A stretch of 64,000 bases of DNA. Origin: Bacteroidota bacterium. GTDB lineage: Bacteria > Bacteroidota > Bacteroidia > Bacteroidales > JAGONC01. The translations under genes and the position numbers were made by a program. Below are positions 62,723 through 64,000 of the stretch, piece by piece. The DNA is taken from NCBI GenBank assembly GCA_026391695.1, contig JAPLDP010000035.1, positions 1 to 64,000 on the forward strand. Direction: 5' to 3'. The notes under the pieces are model-generated. The model was given only the letters and a program-made list of their open reading frames with translations, was not told the DNA's origin and did not search any database. Numbering within the stretch: position 1 is the first letter of the stretch; every line of letters begins with the position of its first letter.

Positions 62723-62765
62723 CACCCCAAAGCCCCTTTCTTTATAAAGAGAGGGGTCTAGGGTG
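62723..62765. repeat. Imperfect hairpin between the OPT and PqqD-like genes
   Basis: CACCC (62723-62727) pairs with GGGTG (62761-62765), and inside it the near-perfect palindrome CCCCTTTCTTTA / TAAAGAGAGGGG (62733-62756, 11 of 12 matches) sits at the centre. This form of palindrome is of a type often dispersed between genes in Bacteroidota. It may terminate OPT transcription; no T run follows. Confidence 0.5.
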
Positions 62766-62777
62766 TGAGTTGTTTCT

Positions 62778-63146
62778 ATGAACTTCTTCCGCCGTTATAA
62801 AATACTCAGGAAAGCCAACTATTTGGAGCTGACACCCATCAGGATGCATGAACATTTTACAGGTGAGGATGGCCGTGTTACACTAATCGTTCCCAAGTTC
62901 AGGAATCCTGTGTTCAGCAGGTGGCTGATTCCCCCCGGCCGGTCAAAAGCATTCAACATACGGCTCGACGAGCTGGGATCTGCCACATGGCTTGAAATCG
63001 ACAACAACAGCAGGGTGCGTGATATTTGTGACCGGCTGATCACGAAATATGGGGAGAAAGTGCAACCTGTTGAGCAGCGGGTCACGAAATTCCTGACACT
63101 CCTCTATGATCAGAGGTATATAACTTTTAAGGAGGTATTTAATTGA
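62778..63146 (+). CDS. PqqD-like small protein
   Basis: This is a 122-residue protein. Its second half carries the PqqD-type fold: IRLDELGSATWLEIDNNSRV, then DICDRLITKYGEKVQPVEQR and a LTLLYDQRYITF tail. PqqD proteins bind precursor peptides and hand them to a radical SAM partner in the synthesis of PQQ or RiPPs. No radical SAM or precursor gene is adjacent, so the partner is unknown here, and the link to the OPT gene upstream is only by position. Start ATG 62778. Confidence 0.7.
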   Translation: MNFFRRYKILRKANYLELTPIRMHEHFTGEDGRVTLIVPKFRNPVFSRWLIPPGRSKAFNIRLDELGSATWLEIDNNSRVRDICDRLITKYGEKVQPVEQRVTKFLTLLYDQRYITFKEVFN

Positions 63147-63167
63147 CCCATGACTTAAGTCATGGGT
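63146..63167. terminator. Perfect 22-bp palindrome between convergent genes
   Basis: ACCCATGACTTAAGTCATGGGT is a perfect 11-bp inverted repeat with no loop. It begins in the last base of the PqqD-like stop codon and ends 9 bases before the murB stop. Its place between two convergent genes suggests bidirectional termination; flanks are AT-rich, but no long T run is present. Confidence 0.5.
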
Positions 63168-63175
63168 GATTTAAA

Positions 63176-64000
63176 TTAAAAAATATTTACTTCACTTTCC
63201 AGGTCGATTCCGAAGCGGTTTTTTACTGATTGACTGATAGTTGATGCCAGGTCGAGGATGTTTTGACCGCTGGCATGTCCATAATTGACCAAGACCAGTG
63301 CCTGCCGGGGGTATACGCCGGCATCACCAATTCTTTTACCCTTCCAGCCGCAATCTTCGATGAGCCATCCTGCCGAGATTTTATATGTATTTTCGTCCCC
63401 CTGAAAGACAACCATATTTGGATATGCCTTTTTCAACTCGCTGTACTTTTCCAGTGAAACAGATGGATTTTTAAAAAAACTACCGGCATTGCCGATCAGT
63501 GCCGGGTCAGGCAACTTACTTCGCCGTATGCGGCAGATAGCCTCCCGAACGTTCAATAGATTTTTTTTCCTCACACCCATGACCTTCAGCTCCTCCTCAA
63601 TCGTACCATAGCTGGTATTGAATTCAGCCCTCTTATTCAGAATAAAGGTCACTGAAAGAATCGCATACTGGTCTTTTAAATTGCTTTTAAATACACTATT
63701 TCGGTATGAGAAAGCACAATCGCTTTTAGAGAAGTGCCGGAATTGACCTGTTGTAGTATGGATAGCTTCCAGCTCTTTGAAACAATTCCCAAACTCAGCG
63801 CCGTAGGCTCCGATATTCTGAACCGGCGCAGCACCCGTACTACCCGGAATGAGTGAAAGATTCTCCAATCCGGCATATCCGTTTTCAACACAATAACCGA
63901 CGAGATCGTCCCATTTCTCACCGGCATATGCTTTAATCCCGACATGGTCAGTGTCTTCATAAACCTTTTCAATGCCTTTGATGCCAATCCTTAACACAAG
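63176..64000 (-). CDS. murB: UDP-N-acetylmuramate dehydrogenase (MurB), N-terminus off the window
   Basis: This FAD enzyme reduces UDP-GlcNAc-enolpyruvate to UDP-MurNAc in peptidoglycan synthesis. The visible part starts inside the FAD-binding domain and includes GLENLSLIPGSTGAAPVQNIGAYG, the SYRNSVFK region and the catalytic Ser in LIGNAGSFFKNP. It ends in LVNYGHASGQNILDLA and the conserved ESEVNIF, whose Glu is the general acid. This is the type I MurB form, by the Ser and the Y-x-R residues. About 65-70 N-terminal residues lie beyond base 64000. The stop is 30 bases from that of the convergent PqqD-like gene. Confidence 0.92.
   Translation of the reverse strand, partial: LVLRIGIKGIEKVYEDTDHVGIKAYAGEKWDDLVGYCVENGYAGLENLSLIPGSTGAAPVQNIGAYGAEFGNCFKELEAIHTTTGQFRHFSKSDCAFSYRNSVFKSNLKDQYAILSVTFILNKRAEFNTSYGTIEEELKVMGVRKKNLLNVREAICRIRRSKLPDPALIGNAGSFFKNPSVSLEKYSELKKAYPNMVVFQGDENTYKISAGWLIEDCGWKGKRIGDAGVYPRQALVLVNYGHASGQNILDLASTISQSVKNRFGIDLESEVNIF

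Noticed and set aside
1-64000. CRISPR arrays, restriction-modification or other defence islands
   Set aside because: No regularly spaced direct repeats were seen and no nuclease, helicase or reverse transcriptase defence genes occur apart from the YoeB-like toxin.

Overview
The window is chromosomal DNA of a member of the Bacteroidota, most like the Bacteroidales and relatives. The evidence is an LpxC-FabZ fusion inside an HD-lpxD-lpxC/fabZ-lpxA cluster, a PorX-type response regulator with a PglZ-like output domain, a secreted protein with a type IX secretion (T9SS) sorting domain, a GWxTD-domain lipoprotein, a sphingolipid gene pair, and several promoters of the Bacteroidota type (TTTG or TTG, 18-19 bases, TAnnTTTG). 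No ribosomal RNA, tRNA, CRISPR array or intact transposon was seen. The left end lacks the start of its first operon, and the last gene (murB) runs off the right end.

Layout. (1) 1-9.2 kb is an accessory, partly decayed region: a YoeB-like toxin, a metallophosphoesterase, an aldo/keto reductase, a TfoX-like protein, an MgtA-type ATPase, a methyltransferase and a small membrane protein, mixed with at least four gene remnants (aspartyl protease tail, GNAT tail, a frameshifted secreted-protein tail, a membrane-protein piece) and several inverted repeats. A tetrahaem cytochrome c lies on the other strand. (2) 9.3-13.1 kb holds a SagB-like nitroreductase and a probable sphingolipid cluster: 3-ketosphinganine reductase, serine palmitoyltransferase and a methyltransferase. 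(3) 13.1-22.2 kb, minus strand: a rubrerythrin-like protein, gdhA with a strong terminator, then the tightly packed run amrS-rmuC-GWxTD-rlmB-GT39-MORN lipoprotein. (4) 22.3-31 kb: dedA, a small lipoprotein, an outer-membrane-type protein, lutA, and the operon porX-tsaE-ald-aroB-aroA. (5) 31-40.7 kb, plus strand: lipid A genes (HD protein, lpxD, lpxC/fabZ, lpxA), pdxB, transketolase, efp and a second lpxD-like gene. (6) 40.7-48 kb: a surface polysaccharide block (Wzy-like ligase/polymerase, a double Wzz protein, a Wzx flippase, an FkbM methyltransferase, and a GT4 glycosyltransferase in divergent orientation), running into purD, a DUF6427-like membrane protein and rnhB. (7) 51-64 kb: a large DUF3352-like protein, a LysM glucosaminidase, a T9SS-exported SGNH-like hydrolase, DUF1003, a permease pseudogene, a Crp/Fnr regulator, a GH43 lipoprotein, rsmG, an OPT transporter, a PqqD-like protein and partial murB.

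How the genes fit together. Most of the intact genes build or regulate the cell envelope: lipid A, sphingolipid, exported polysaccharide, peptidoglycan (murB, glucosaminidase), T9SS control (porX) and one T9SS cargo. The rest are core metabolism (aroA/aroB, gdhA, ald, purD, pdxB, tkt) and RNA or translation functions (rlmB, rsmG, tsaE, efp, rnhB).

I found no convincing wholly new defence or mobile system. The observations most worth following are the tandem Wzz fusion, the nested GC-rich hairpin element at 54.93-55.03 kb, the 49-bp palindromic insertion that rewrites the end of rsmG, the sphingolipid cluster with its attached methyltransferase, the altered LpxD paralogue, and the remnant-rich island at the left end.
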